A stretch of DNA of 64,000 nt from Methanohalophilus levihalophilus (GTDB lineage: Archaea; Halobacteriota; Methanosarcinia; Methanosarcinales; Methanosarcinaceae). The DNA lies in the NCBI RefSeq assembly GCF_017874375.1, contig NZ_JAGGLK010000003.1:248001-312000 (forward strand). The letters run 5' to 3'. How positions within the stretch are numbered: the stretch's first letter is position 1; each line of letters begins with the position of its first letter. Made by a program: the position numbers and the translations under genes. Positions 55,279 to 63,956 of the stretch are shown here, one piece after another. Below the pieces are notes generated by a model. It saw only the letters and a program-made list of their open reading frames with translations. It ran no database searches and was not told the origin of the DNA.

Positions 55279-56856
55279 ATGGCGAAGCTTAGAGGTATTC
55301 TTGTTGCGGTCGCATTGGTTGTTTTTGCGTTTGCAGGCATCAACATATATCTTGGCTACAGCGGTAACGAGGCACTTGCCCATCACTATATGACAGAAGG
55401 CGAGTGGTCGGATTCCAGTTGTGGAGGATGTCATGTTGGTACTCCTTTTGCGGATTATGATGAAGTGGGAGAGTCCACTCATATCCAGAGAGTCCCTGAA
55501 TGGGAACCCTTAACCAATTTCCAGGTGGAATCAGAAGGTGAAGAAGCCTGGGTGCAGGAATTCGGTCGTTATCATCCAGGTGGTGGAATCCTTGAAGAAT
55601 ACGGCGTCGGAATTGACTGTATGATATGCCACGAGCAATATGATCTTTATGATGCAGACGCCAGGGCTCTTGAATTGGCAAACGGCAATTACGCAAATGC
55701 CAACAATGCAGCAATGGAGGATGCCCGTGTTGTCGTCCAGCAGGATGGTGTGCGTCTTGGTACCTATGCCCTTGATGTTTTAACCCCTGCTCCAATTTTG
55801 TTAATTTTCCACGATACCGTAAATGCTGCACCTGAAAAATCATCCTGTATCAACAATTGTCATATTAAAGATGCACAGGTTACCCCCGTAATGTGGGGAG
55901 CTGAAGATTATGAAGAATTTGATGTGCACGCTGAAGTTGAATGCGTGGAATGCCATGAAGCACATGAACATGAAATTGCCGGAGCACCAATAGAATTACT
56001 GGAATCCGATGCTGGCCATGAAGAAGAATCATCTGCTCATGAAGACGTATTGTCTGTAAAGAGTTGTGTGGATGAATCATGCCATGCAGGTATTACACAC
56101 GGTGGAACTACTGACTTCCATCTTGAATTCCTCGATTGCGCTGCCTGCCACATTCCACTTCTTCCCGGTGGCGACATTCCGGCAGGAATGCCAATTGAAT
56201 CTTTTGACTGGTCAAACGGTGAACGAGTTGACACTTACCATGAGTCTGATTTTGCCCCAACACTCGCATGGACTGACGGAGCTTCCGAAGGTCTTAATGT
56301 GGGAGAAGACCGGGCTGAAAACTCAATGCTTGCCCCATTCAACATAATTAATGGTGCCTGGTGGGATGCAGGCCTTGAGGAAGAAATACTTGCTTCCCCG
56401 AACACAAGTTCATTAGAAGGTAATCCGATTCCAAATGATGATGTAATGGCTGCTGATGCTAACGCAGATGGTGATGTAACATCAGAAGAAATGCGCTCTT
56501 ATGACGGAAACGGTGACGGTATGGCTGATTATCCAAATGCCATTCTCAGGCAGGTTGATCTTTATTACAGGCTCGGACACGGCATTTCCGGCTCAGAAGC
56601 AGGTATGGCAGATCCTCTTGAGTGCGATGACTGCCATGGTGCATCCGCATCTCCTGAATTACAAAACATCCACTTTGTGGAAAGGCCGGATTGCGAATAC
56701 TGCCATGAAGTAACGCCTGTCATCGACTGGGCAATGCTCGGATATGATCGTGACCCGGCAGAAACCAATCCGCCAACAGACTTTTCTGTACCGGTAATTG
56801 AAGCAACAACACCGGGTGAAAAACCACCTGAAGTAGAAAGGGAACCTGCCTTCTAA
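55279..56856 (+). CDS. mmcA: Multiheme cytochrome c MmcA
   Basis: 525 residues with an N-terminal export helix (about 8-27). Eight heme motifs are visible: CGGCH (48), CMICH (114), CINNCH with three spacer residues (190), CVECH (222), CVDESCH with four (263), CAACH (287), CDDCH (449) and CEYCH (472). Between the sixth and seventh lie two EF-hand-like loops (DANADGDVTSEE and DGNGDGMAD). In Methanosarcina the homologue passes electrons between Rnf and methanophenazine or external acceptors. It heads the rnf operon; the rnfC gene follows within 15 bases. ATG 55279 is chosen over GTG 55270. Confidence 0.92.
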   Translation: MAKLRGILVAVALVVFAFAGINIYLGYSGNEALAHHYMTEGEWSDSSCGGCHVGTPFADYDEVGESTHIQRVPEWEPLTNFQVESEGEEAWVQEFGRYHPGGGILEEYGVGIDCMICHEQYDLYDADARALELANGNYANANNAAMEDARVVVQQDGVRLGTYALDVLTPAPILLIFHDTVNAAPEKSSCINNCHIKDAQVTPVMWGAEDYEEFDVHAEVECVECHEAHEHEIAGAPIELLESDAGHEEESSAHEDVLSVKSCVDESCHAGITHGGTTDFHLEFLDCAACHIPLLPGGDIPAGMPIESFDWSNGERVDTYHESDFAPTLAWTDGASEGLNVGEDRAENSMLAPFNIINGAWWDAGLEEEILASPNTSSLEGNPIPNDDVMAADANADGDVTSEEMRSYDGNGDGMADYPNAILRQVDLYYRLGHGISGSEAGMADPLECDDCHGASASPELQNIHFVERPDCEYCHEVTPVIDWAMLGYDRDPAETNPPTDFSVPVIEATTPGEKPPEVEREPAF

Positions 56857-56869
56857 GGAGTTGAGATAC

Positions 56870-58225
56870 TTGGCAGAAATATCAGTTATGGAAAATGTCC
56901 CTGAAAAAGTGATAATCCCACTCAAGCAGCATAATGGTACCGTCTGTGAGGCTCTCGTGAGCAAAGGTGACATGGTTAAAGAAGGCCAGAAAATTGGAGA
57001 ATGCACATCAGATTTTTGTGCGTCTGTCCATTCAAGCATTTGTGGAGAAGTAGTTTCCATTGAAGAAGCTCCCATGCCTTCAGGCACAAAAGTAATGAGT
57101 GTTATCATCCAGCCCGGCGAGGAAAATGAATGTGTTGATTTTACTCCTCAGGATGCTACAGGTGGAGATTTGATTTCTATTATCAAGGACGCTGGAATCG
57201 TAGAAAATTATGGGGTACCCACACATCTGGTTCTAAAACCGGGTGACGGTTGCACCATTGACACCGTTCTGGTTAACGCTACTTCAGCAGAGTGGATATG
57301 GGGAGATTACAAAGAGCCTCGTGATTATGCGCTTCAGATCCTTGAATCTCTGAAACTTCTCATGAAAGCTTCCGGTGCATCCAAAGGTGCGATTGTTCTT
57401 CGCAATGACAACAGTGAATCCATCAGTGCTTTTGATGGCCTTGTCTTTGAAGGAAAAAGAATAAGCGTATCCCCTCTTGTAGGTAAGAGGCGGGCAAGCT
57501 ACTACTTCAAAGATCAGCAATCCGACATTGTGGTTTTGTCGCAGAATCGTATTTACGGCAAGAGCATCCTGGATTTGTTTACTTATAATGTTACAGGAAG
57601 AAGGGTGCCTTTCAATTGTAAACCTGCTTCCACAGGAGTTGCTATATGCAGTGTTCAGTCTGCAAAGGCTTTCTACGATGTCGTCCATGAAGGAAGGCCC
57701 TACATTGAGACAGTTATTTCGGTAACAGGTAAGGTAAACAAACCCCAGAAGATCCTTGTAAAAATAGGGACGCCTTTCAAGGATGTAATCGAGGCTTGCG
57801 GTGGCTATAAAGGCGAGCCGGGTAAGCTCATTGCCAACGGTGCTATAACCGGTGTGGCCCAGTATGTGGATGAAGTTCCTGTAACCAAGACAACGTTATC
57901 AATTACTGTTCAGGATAAGGGTGAAGTACTCCGGGATGAACCACTTGTGTGCGTACACTGTGCAAGGTGTGTTGATGTTTGTCCGGTTGATCTGATTCCT
58001 TCAAGGCTTGCTACACTGGCCGATCAGGGGCGTTTTGATGAAAGCAACCAGATGTATGTTAGCAATTGCATTGAATGCGGTCGCTGTTCCGCAGCCTGTC
58101 CCACAAAGATCCCGATTTTACAACTGATACGCTATGCAAAAGAAGCTATTGAAAAAGCGTATGATGATACAGCTCCAAAGGAATCATCAAACCTTGAATT
58201 AGGCTGCTCTTGCGGGAGTGTGTAA
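56870..58225 (+). CDS. rnfC: Rnf complex subunit RnfC
   Basis: About 451 residues. An N-terminal barrel-sandwich region (VIIPLKQHNGTVCEALVSKG), a central Complex1-51K/SLBB part (KIGTPFKDVIEACGGYKGEP) and two ferredoxin clusters near the end (CVHCARCVDVCPVDLI, CIECGRCSAACPTKIP). In methanogens it probably takes electrons from ferredoxin through RnfB; the NADH site of bacterial RnfC is reduced. AAGGAG is nine bases before TTG 56870, so I prefer this to TTG 56861. It ends in TAA. Confidence 0.93.
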   Translation: MAEISVMENVPEKVIIPLKQHNGTVCEALVSKGDMVKEGQKIGECTSDFCASVHSSICGEVVSIEEAPMPSGTKVMSVIIQPGEENECVDFTPQDATGGDLISIIKDAGIVENYGVPTHLVLKPGDGCTIDTVLVNATSAEWIWGDYKEPRDYALQILESLKLLMKASGASKGAIVLRNDNSESISAFDGLVFEGKRISVSPLVGKRRASYYFKDQQSDIVVLSQNRIYGKSILDLFTYNVTGRRVPFNCKPASTGVAICSVQSAKAFYDVVHEGRPYIETVISVTGKVNKPQKILVKIGTPFKDVIEACGGYKGEPGKLIANGAITGVAQYVDEVPVTKTTLSITVQDKGEVLRDEPLVCVHCARCVDVCPVDLIPSRLATLADQGRFDESNQMYVSNCIECGRCSAACPTKIPILQLIRYAKEAIEKAYDDTAPKESSNLELGCSCGSV

Positions 58226-58227
58226 TT

Positions 58228-59151
58228 ATGACATTTACAATTTCAGCTCCGCCTCACAGAAAGCAGGATATAACTTTCAGGAAGATTACATTCGCAAAAA
58301 TACTTGCACTGGTTCCTGTCAGTCTTGTAGCTGTTTATCTCTTCGGCTTGTATGCCCTGGCATTGATTATTGCAAGCGTTGCAGCTGCAGTAGCCACCGA
58401 AGCAATCATTCAGAAAGCATTAGGTCAGCCACTGGAAATTAACAACGGGCATGCAGCATTAATTGGTCTTATGGTAGCCCTTGTTGTGCCTCCGGAAGTA
58501 CCTATCTGGATGCCAATAATTGGCTCCGCTTTTGGTGTTGCAATTGCAAAACACGCATTTGGAGGACTTGGTTCCTCAATATTCAATCCGGTTCTCGCAG
58601 CTTGGGTTTTCCTGAGTCTGGCCTGGTGGTCATTGATGCAGCCAGTTTCATTCCCTATGCTCGGTGGTTTTTCCGACCTTGTGCTTGAAACAGGTGCCGG
58701 TCATCTTATCGGCGCATCACCTATTGCTCTTATTGGTGGTGTTTTCCTGATTTATCGCCGCTATATGGAATGGAGGATCCCGGTATTTTACTTCCTGACA
58801 ACAATTGTGCTGGCAGTGATTGTGGGTGACAGTCTCTCCTATGTTATCACAGGTGCATTCATTTTTGGTGTCCTTTTCCTTGCAACAGATACCCCGTCCT
58901 CTCCTGTAACAAAGAACGGAAGAGTGATTTATGGTGTTCTTTGCGGTGTTCTTACAGTTGTCTATGGACACTTTGACAATTACATTTACGCAACTTTCTA
59001 CGGTCTTTTCCTCGCAAACAGCGTGGCAGCATTTATTGATAATAACACAATGCCAAGCTCTTATGCTGAGGAATCTTTCTTCCAGCGCAAGTATCGTACG
59101 ATAATGGATAAAATACCCTTTGAGAAGCTGGGGGTGTATATGGATGAGTGA
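58228..59151 (+). CDS. rnfD: Rnf complex subunit RnfD
   Basis: A 307-residue integral membrane subunit with about ten helices (AKILALVPVSLVAVYLFGLY, HAALIGLMVALVVPPEVPIW) and the family stretch ATDTPSSPVTKNGRVIYG. It forms part of the sodium path and in bacteria carries covalent FMN. I did not find an evident SGAT-type FMN site. The start ATG 58228 follows rnfC by two bases; the stop overlaps the rnfG start. Confidence 0.92.
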   Translation: MTFTISAPPHRKQDITFRKITFAKILALVPVSLVAVYLFGLYALALIIASVAAAVATEAIIQKALGQPLEINNGHAALIGLMVALVVPPEVPIWMPIIGSAFGVAIAKHAFGGLGSSIFNPVLAAWVFLSLAWWSLMQPVSFPMLGGFSDLVLETGAGHLIGASPIALIGGVFLIYRRYMEWRIPVFYFLTTIVLAVIVGDSLSYVITGAFIFGVLFLATDTPSSPVTKNGRVIYGVLCGVLTVVYGHFDNYIYATFYGLFLANSVAAFIDNNTMPSSYAEESFFQRKYRTIMDKIPFEKLGVYMDE

Positions 59152-59713
59152 ATCCGGAAAGGATATTGCAGTAATTCTTGCAAAACTCGTGCTTGTTAGC
59201 CTTGTGGCTGCGGCGTTGCTTGGGATCACTTTTGTGCCTACCCAGGAGCAACTTAAGATAAATGCAATAGAACAGCAAAAAATGGCATTGGCCGAGATTT
59301 TCCCACAGGCCACTGAATTTGAGGAAGTGTATGGCACTGTTCCTGATGAAGAAGGAGAACTTCCTGTTCTTTACTATAGGGCGCTTGATTCCTCGGGTAA
59401 TCTGGTGGGATATGCTTTCTTCCAGGATTTCCCTGGTTCACAGGGTCAAATAAGAATTGCTGGTGGAATAGATCCGTCATTTTCCACAGTAGCAGGTGTA
59501 CAGGTGATGAAACATTCCGAGACTCCGGGTCTGGGTGCAAAAATAGTGGAAACTGATTTCAGGGATCAATTCCTTGGAGTTCCTCTTGCTGATATGGCCC
59601 TTTCAAAAGATGGCGGAAAAATTGATGCCATCACCGGCGCGTCAATTTCATCGCAAGCGGTGGTAGATGCACTAAAAGCAGGTATAGATTCTGTCAAGGA
59701 GCAGGAATCCTGA
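59144..59713 (+). CDS. rnfG: Rnf complex subunit RnfG (flavoprotein)
   Basis: A 189-residue subunit with one N-terminal helix (IAVILAKLVLVSLVAAALLG) and an FMN-binding domain outside. The flavinylation motif is DAITGAS (161-167), where ApbE adds FMN to the last Ser/Thr; TPGLGAKI (127-134) is also typical. ATG 59144 overlaps the end of rnfD by eight bases. It ends in TGA. Confidence 0.93.
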   Translation: MSESGKDIAVILAKLVLVSLVAAALLGITFVPTQEQLKINAIEQQKMALAEIFPQATEFEEVYGTVPDEEGELPVLYYRALDSSGNLVGYAFFQDFPGSQGQIRIAGGIDPSFSTVAGVQVMKHSETPGLGAKIVETDFRDQFLGVPLADMALSKDGGKIDAITGASISSQAVVDALKAGIDSVKEQES

Positions 59714-59723
59714 GGTGATTACA

Positions 59724-60341
59724 ATGAGTGATGTTTTTAATGAATATATTCGCGGTATCACAAAAGACAACCCAATTTTTGCTCTTGTGCTTGGTCTATG
59801 TCCAACTCTTGCAGTAACCACCTCAGTTGAGAATGCTCTGGGAATGGCTGCAGGTACTGCATTCGTATTGATCTGTTCAAATGTTATGGTTTCTGCACTG
59901 AGGAAACAAATTCCAGCTTCGGTGCGACTCCCAATTTTCATTTTGATAATAGCGACTTTCGTATCCATTGTGGAAATGGTGATGGAAGCATATACTCCCG
60001 CATTGTTCACTGCATTGGGTGTGTTTATTCCCCTGATTGTGGTTAACTGTATTATTATAGGCCGTGCAGAAGCTTACGCAAACAGGAATGGTGTTTTCTA
60101 TTCCCTCATTGACGCGTTGGGTATTGCCACAGGTTTCCTTCTGGTTCTTGTACTCATTGGTGGAATCAGGGAAATTTTCGGTACAGGGCAGGTAGAAGTT
60201 TTCGGGTATCTTCTTTTCACAGTTCCGATGATGAACCCGGCTACATACATGATCCTATCTCCCGGAGCATTCCTGACAATCGGTATTCTCATGGCGATGG
60301 TAAATTATCGCAAGGCTAAAAAACTGGAGAGAGGTGAATAA
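59724..60341 (+). CDS. rnfE: Rnf complex subunit RnfE
   Basis: A 205-residue membrane subunit of the RnfA/RnfE pair: DNPIFALVLGLCPTLAVTTS near the start (with the Cys that binds the intramembrane iron-sulfur cluster in relatives) and VFIPLIVVNCIIIGRAEAYA in the middle. GAGGTGA lies 10 bases before ATG 59724. It ends in TAA. Confidence 0.94.
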   Translation: MSDVFNEYIRGITKDNPIFALVLGLCPTLAVTTSVENALGMAAGTAFVLICSNVMVSALRKQIPASVRLPIFILIIATFVSIVEMVMEAYTPALFTALGVFIPLIVVNCIIIGRAEAYANRNGVFYSLIDALGIATGFLLVLVLIGGIREIFGTGQVEVFGYLLFTVPMMNPATYMILSPGAFLTIGILMAMVNYRKAKKLERGE

Positions 60342-60343
60342 AA

Positions 60344-60934
60344 ATGGCTGCTGACGCTTCCCTGTTTTCCATATTTATGGATGGTGTTTTCATCAGGAAC
60401 TTCCTTTTGATACAGTTCCTTGGACTTTGTTCTTTTGTAGGTGTTACAAAGGACACAAAAAGTGCGGCTGGAATGTCCGGAGCAGTTATTTTTGTAATGA
60501 CTCTTGCTTCAGTGGTTTCCTTCCTGCTTTATACATATGTTCTTGTACCACTTGACTTGGTGTTCCTGAGACTTATCAGCTTCATTGTGGTGATTGCAGC
60601 TCTTGTCCAGCTTGTTGAATTCGTTGTACGCAAAAACATACCTTCACTGTATCGTTCACTCGGTATTTATCTTCCATTGATTACCACAAACTGTGCCGTG
60701 CTTGGAGTCGTCCTTCTCAATGTGAGTGCAGAATATTCCTTCCTGCAAAGTGTAGTTTTCGGTATCGCTGCCGGTGTTGGTTATACAATCGTAATGTTAA
60801 TGATGTCAGGTATTCGTGAACGGGTGACACTTGTTCATGTCCCCTCTTCTATGAAGGGTCTCCCACAAGCGTTTATTATAGCATCCATGCTTGCGATGGC
60901 ATTTGTTAACTACTTCAAGGTGATCCCCTTATGA
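60344..60934 (+). CDS. rnfA: Rnf complex subunit RnfA
   Basis: A 196-residue membrane subunit homologous to RnfE with opposite topology: FIRNFLLIQFLGLCSFVGVT with its Cys near residue 28 and YLPLITTNCAVLGVVLLN with the second. Together with RnfE it holds the [2Fe-2S] cluster and the ion path. Its stop overlaps the rnfB start (ATGA). It ends in TGA. Confidence 0.95.
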   Translation: MAADASLFSIFMDGVFIRNFLLIQFLGLCSFVGVTKDTKSAAGMSGAVIFVMTLASVVSFLLYTYVLVPLDLVFLRLISFIVVIAALVQLVEFVVRKNIPSLYRSLGIYLPLITTNCAVLGVVLLNVSAEYSFLQSVVFGIAAGVGYTIVMLMMSGIRERVTLVHVPSSMKGLPQAFIIASMLAMAFVNYFKVIPL

Positions 60935-61728
60935 GCCTAACAACGTTGCTAGTCCAGTCAATGGCAGTCCTTGGAGGGCTTGGTCTTGCTATCGGTATTA
61001 TGCTGATTGTGGCATCCAAGAAATTCCATGTAGAGACTAACCCATTGGTGGATGAAGTTCTTGAGATCCTTCCGGGTGCTAACTGTGGTGCATGCGGTTA
61101 TGCCGGATGTGCTGATTTTGCAGAGCATGTTGTGGAAGATAGTGCACCTCTCACCGGTTGTCCGGTTGGTGGTTTTGATGTGGCCCAGCAGATCGGTAGC
61201 ATCATGGGACAGGATGTTTCCGCAGGTGAGGCTGAATATCCCTATGTTCGCTGTCAGGGCGGCGTTAACTGTGTCAACAGGTTTGACTATGTTGGGATGG
61301 AAGACTGTAAGGCTGTTATGATGCTTTCCGATGGAGAGAAAGGATGTAGTTTTGGCTGTATGGGTCGTGGTGCATGTGTTCGTGCATGTCCCTTTGATGC
61401 AATTTATATCGGTGACGATAAACTTCCACATGTCAAGAAAAGCCTGTGTAAAAGCTGCGGTTTGTGTATTGAAGCCTGTCCCAACGACATACTTATCTTT
61501 GCAAAAGAGGCTGAAAAAGTACACGTCCAGTGCCTTTCCCATGATAAAGGAAAACTTGTCAAGGCGGTTTGTACATTTGGTTGCATTGGCTGCAAGCTTT
61601 GTGAAAAGGCCTGCCCTGAAGATGCCATACACGTAACAAAATTCCTTGCTGAAATCGATCAGGAAAAATGTACTGCTTGTGGCGCATGTGTTGACAAGTG
61701 TCCACAAAACTGTATTGAAATGAGGTGA
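60931..61728 (+). CDS. rnfB: Rnf complex subunit RnfB
   Basis: A 265-residue ferredoxin-like subunit. After one helix (AVLGGLGLAIGIMLIVASKK) comes the special cluster site GANCGACGYAGC with a later Cys, then four ferredoxin groups: CVRACPFDAI, CKSCGLCIEACPNDI, CIGCKLCEKACPEDAI and CTACGACVDKCPQNCI. It is the entry point for electrons from reduced ferredoxin. It ends in TGA. Confidence 0.95.
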   Translation: MSLTTLLVQSMAVLGGLGLAIGIMLIVASKKFHVETNPLVDEVLEILPGANCGACGYAGCADFAEHVVEDSAPLTGCPVGGFDVAQQIGSIMGQDVSAGEAEYPYVRCQGGVNCVNRFDYVGMEDCKAVMMLSDGEKGCSFGCMGRGACVRACPFDAIYIGDDKLPHVKKSLCKSCGLCIEACPNDILIFAKEAEKVHVQCLSHDKGKLVKAVCTFGCIGCKLCEKACPEDAIHVTKFLAEIDQEKCTACGACVDKCPQNCIEMR

Positions 61729-61733
61729 TTGTA

Positions 61734-62081
61734 ATGGAACAGCAAAATTATCAAACATCCCTTGGTTTAAACGAAAATCTGGTAGCAGTACTTTGCTATG
61801 TAGGTTTCTGGATTACAGGAATTCTTTTCCTTTTAATTGAAAAGAATAATCGCTTTGTCCAGTTCCATGCAATGCAGTCCATTCTCACCTTCCTTCCACT
61901 GACTCTCATAGTCTATGCAGTTGGATGGGTTCCCTTTGTAGGGTGGCTGTTTGCCGATTTCCTCGGGTTCTTTTCGATGTTCCTCTACCTTGTACTGATT
62001 GTCATGGCATGGAGAGGTTCTAAATTCAGGCTTCCGATATCCGGCAAGATTGCCTACAAAGAAGTATATCAGGAATCCTGA
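61734..62081 (+). CDS. Small membrane protein at the end of the rnf operon
   Basis: A 115-residue protein of the DUF4870/Tic20-like group with three or four helices (NLVAVLCYVGFWITGILFLL, FLPLTLIVYAVGWVPFVGWL, MFLYLVLIVMAWRG). A small membrane protein at this place is also known in Methanosarcina rnf operons, but its role is not established. It starts six bases after rnfB. It ends in TGA. Confidence 0.82.
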   Translation: MEQQNYQTSLGLNENLVAVLCYVGFWITGILFLLIEKNNRFVQFHAMQSILTFLPLTLIVYAVGWVPFVGWLFADFLGFFSMFLYLVLIVMAWRGSKFRLPISGKIAYKEVYQES

Positions 62082-62162
62082 TTACTTCCTTTTTTCATAA
62101 GGCTTAAAAACCATATTGACATTATCAGTTCATCTCTTTCATATTCTGCGGGAGGAGTTTCT

Positions 62163-63119
62163 ATAAAAGAAGAGATCTGGATCGAAAAATACCGTCCTCA
62201 AAAACTTGCCGATGTTGTGGGGCAAACCGAAGCAATTGAAAGATTAAAGTCCTATGTATCAACTCAGAATCTCCCCCATCTTTTGTTTTCAGGTCCTCCC
62301 GGAGTAGGAAAAACCGCAACCGCCGTTTCTATCGCAAAGGAACTTTTTGGTGAGGACTGGAATGAAAATTTCACGGAATTAAATGCATCAGATGAGCGTG
62401 GTATTGATGTGGTGCGAACCAAAATCAAGAACTTCGCAAAAACCTCTCCTATAGGAGGTGCGGATTTTAAGATCATTTTCCTTGATGAAGCTGATGCGTT
62501 AACATCAGATGCACAGTCTGCTCTTCGCAGGACGATGGAGCGATACACAAGCAACTGCAGGTTTATTCTCTCATGCAACTATTCTTCCCGCATAATTGAA
62601 CCGATACAATCTAGGTGTGCTGTTTACAGGTTCCGTCCACTTTCCGGCGATGCTGTCCGCGAGAGGTGCATATATATTGCCAAACAGGAGGGGCTGGATA
62701 TTGCAGAAGATGGTCTTGAAGCAATAATGTATGTTTCAGGTGGGGATATGAGAAAAGCCATTAATGCTCTTCAGGCTGCTTCAATGTTTGATACTGTCAT
62801 ACATTCCGATGGCATTTACAGGATAACTGCTACCGCTCATCCCGAGGAGATAGTTGAACTTCTTGAAACTGCCCTTTCAGGGAACTTCCTTCAGGCCCGA
62901 AAAATGCTGGATAAACTTATGGTGGAAAGAGGTCTTTCAGGAGAGGATGTTGTTGGGCAGGTCTACAGATCACTCATTGAAATGGATATTCCGTCCAAAA
63001 AACTCGTTCATATAATGGATACTCTTGGTGAAACTGACTTCCGGCTGACCGAGGGTGCGGATGAGCGAATACAGCTTGATGCGCTTCTTGCACGACTTTC
63101 ATATTCGAATGCGGAGTAA
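62163..63119 (+). CDS. rfcS: Replication factor C small subunit, apparent ATA start
   Basis: A 318-residue AAA+ clamp loader subunit that loads PCNA. The start IWIEKYRPQKLADVVGQTEA is fully conserved, followed by Walker A SGPPGVGKTATAV, Walker B IIFLDEADAL, sensor LSCNYSSRIIEPIQSRCAVY. The first ATG-like start in frame (GTG 62217) would remove the conserved beginning. GGAGGAG at 62151-62157 is five bases before ATA 62163, so AUA is the likely start codon. It ends in TAA and the membrane exporter gene follows after eight bases. Confidence 0.93.
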   Translation: MKEEIWIEKYRPQKLADVVGQTEAIERLKSYVSTQNLPHLLFSGPPGVGKTATAVSIAKELFGEDWNENFTELNASDERGIDVVRTKIKNFAKTSPIGGADFKIIFLDEADALTSDAQSALRRTMERYTSNCRFILSCNYSSRIIEPIQSRCAVYRFRPLSGDAVRERCIYIAKQEGLDIAEDGLEAIMYVSGGDMRKAINALQAASMFDTVIHSDGIYRITATAHPEEIVELLETALSGNFLQARKMLDKLMVERGLSGEDVVGQVYRSLIEMDIPSKKLVHIMDTLGETDFRLTEGADERIQLDALLARLSYSNAE

Positions 63120-63127
63120 TTTTCTTT

Positions 63128-63628
63128 ATGGCCATTGAAGAATCACTGGTTGATTTTCTTTCTTCCGTACCGCCATGGATTTCAACAATTTTTTTGGCAG
63201 CCCTGCCGATTTCAGAACTCAGGGGTGCTATCCCTCTTGCAATCGGTGTTTACGGGATTGAACCTTTTGATGCATACGTTCTTGCGGTAATCGGGAATAT
63301 GCTTCCCGTTATCCCTCTTTTGCTTTTTCTTGAACCGGTTTCAAACTACCTGAGGCGGTTTAAGTATATGGACATGTTTTTTGACTGGCTCTTCAACAGG
63401 ACGAGAAAAAATCACACCGACAGATTTGAAAAATTTGGGATTCTGGCACTGACACTTTTTGTGGCAGTTCCTCTGCCGGTAACCGGGGCATGGACCGGTT
63501 GTGCGGCTGCATTTGTATTCGGTATTCGCTTTAAATGGGCACTGCCAGCTATTTTCCTTGGTGTTCTCATCGCAGGAATTATTGTAACTTCACTGACAGT
63601 AGCAGGTATAAGTATTGCAGGAATCTGA
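63128..63628 (+). CDS. Small multidrug export-type membrane protein (COG2426)
   Basis: A 166-residue membrane protein of the Sm_multidrug_ex group: ALPISELRGAIPLAIGVYGI near the start, NRTRKNHTDRFEKFGILALT, and FVAVPLPVTGAWTGCAAAFV. Despite its family name its transport role is unproven. It probably shares a transcript with rfcS. It ends in TGA and converges with the histone gene. Confidence 0.85.
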   Translation: MAIEESLVDFLSSVPPWISTIFLAALPISELRGAIPLAIGVYGIEPFDAYVLAVIGNMLPVIPLLLFLEPVSNYLRRFKYMDMFFDWLFNRTRKNHTDRFEKFGILALTLFVAVPLPVTGAWTGCAAAFVFGIRFKWALPAIFLGVLIAGIIVTSLTVAGISIAGI

Positions 63629-63635
63629 GCTTGGC

Positions 63636-63857
63636 TTAATCGTGCGATTGCATCATTTCATAAGCCAGCAGGATGTCTTCTGCCTTCACGGTCTTTCTTC
63701 CGGCATGGTTTGCCAGCTTGATTGCCTCTTTTGAAATCTTCATGCCCTGCTCTTCCAGTATTTCGGCAAGGGCTTCCCCGGCACTTTCACTGACCCTGTC
63801 TGCGCCTGCTTTCCTGATGACTCTTTCTATGGGTGCATATGGTATAATCTGCATCAA
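63636..63857 (-). CDS. Archaeal histone
   Basis: A 73-residue histone fold protein: IPYAPIERVIRKAGADRVSE, then GEALAEILEEQGMKISKEAI and AGRKTVKAEDILLAYEMM. It dimerises and wraps DNA. Length and the RKTV(K) motif are standard. It starts with two Met codons (63857 and 63854). It ends in TAA. Confidence 0.96.
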   Translation of the reverse strand: MMQIIPYAPIERVIRKAGADRVSESAGEALAEILEEQGMKISKEAIKLANHAGRKTVKAEDILLAYEMMQSHD

Positions 63858-63956
63858 AACAACTCTTTATCTTTTATTTATTTTACAGGCAGTCCGGATA
63901 AATAGATTTGCCGGATTTGTTTGCTATTTCGGCGCTACCAATATGATGGTTAAAAA

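Noticed and set aside
60958-61758. 266-codon minus-strand ORF
   Set aside because: Antisense shadow of rnfB; the Cys codons of the ferredoxin motifs give Thr and Ala on the other strand.
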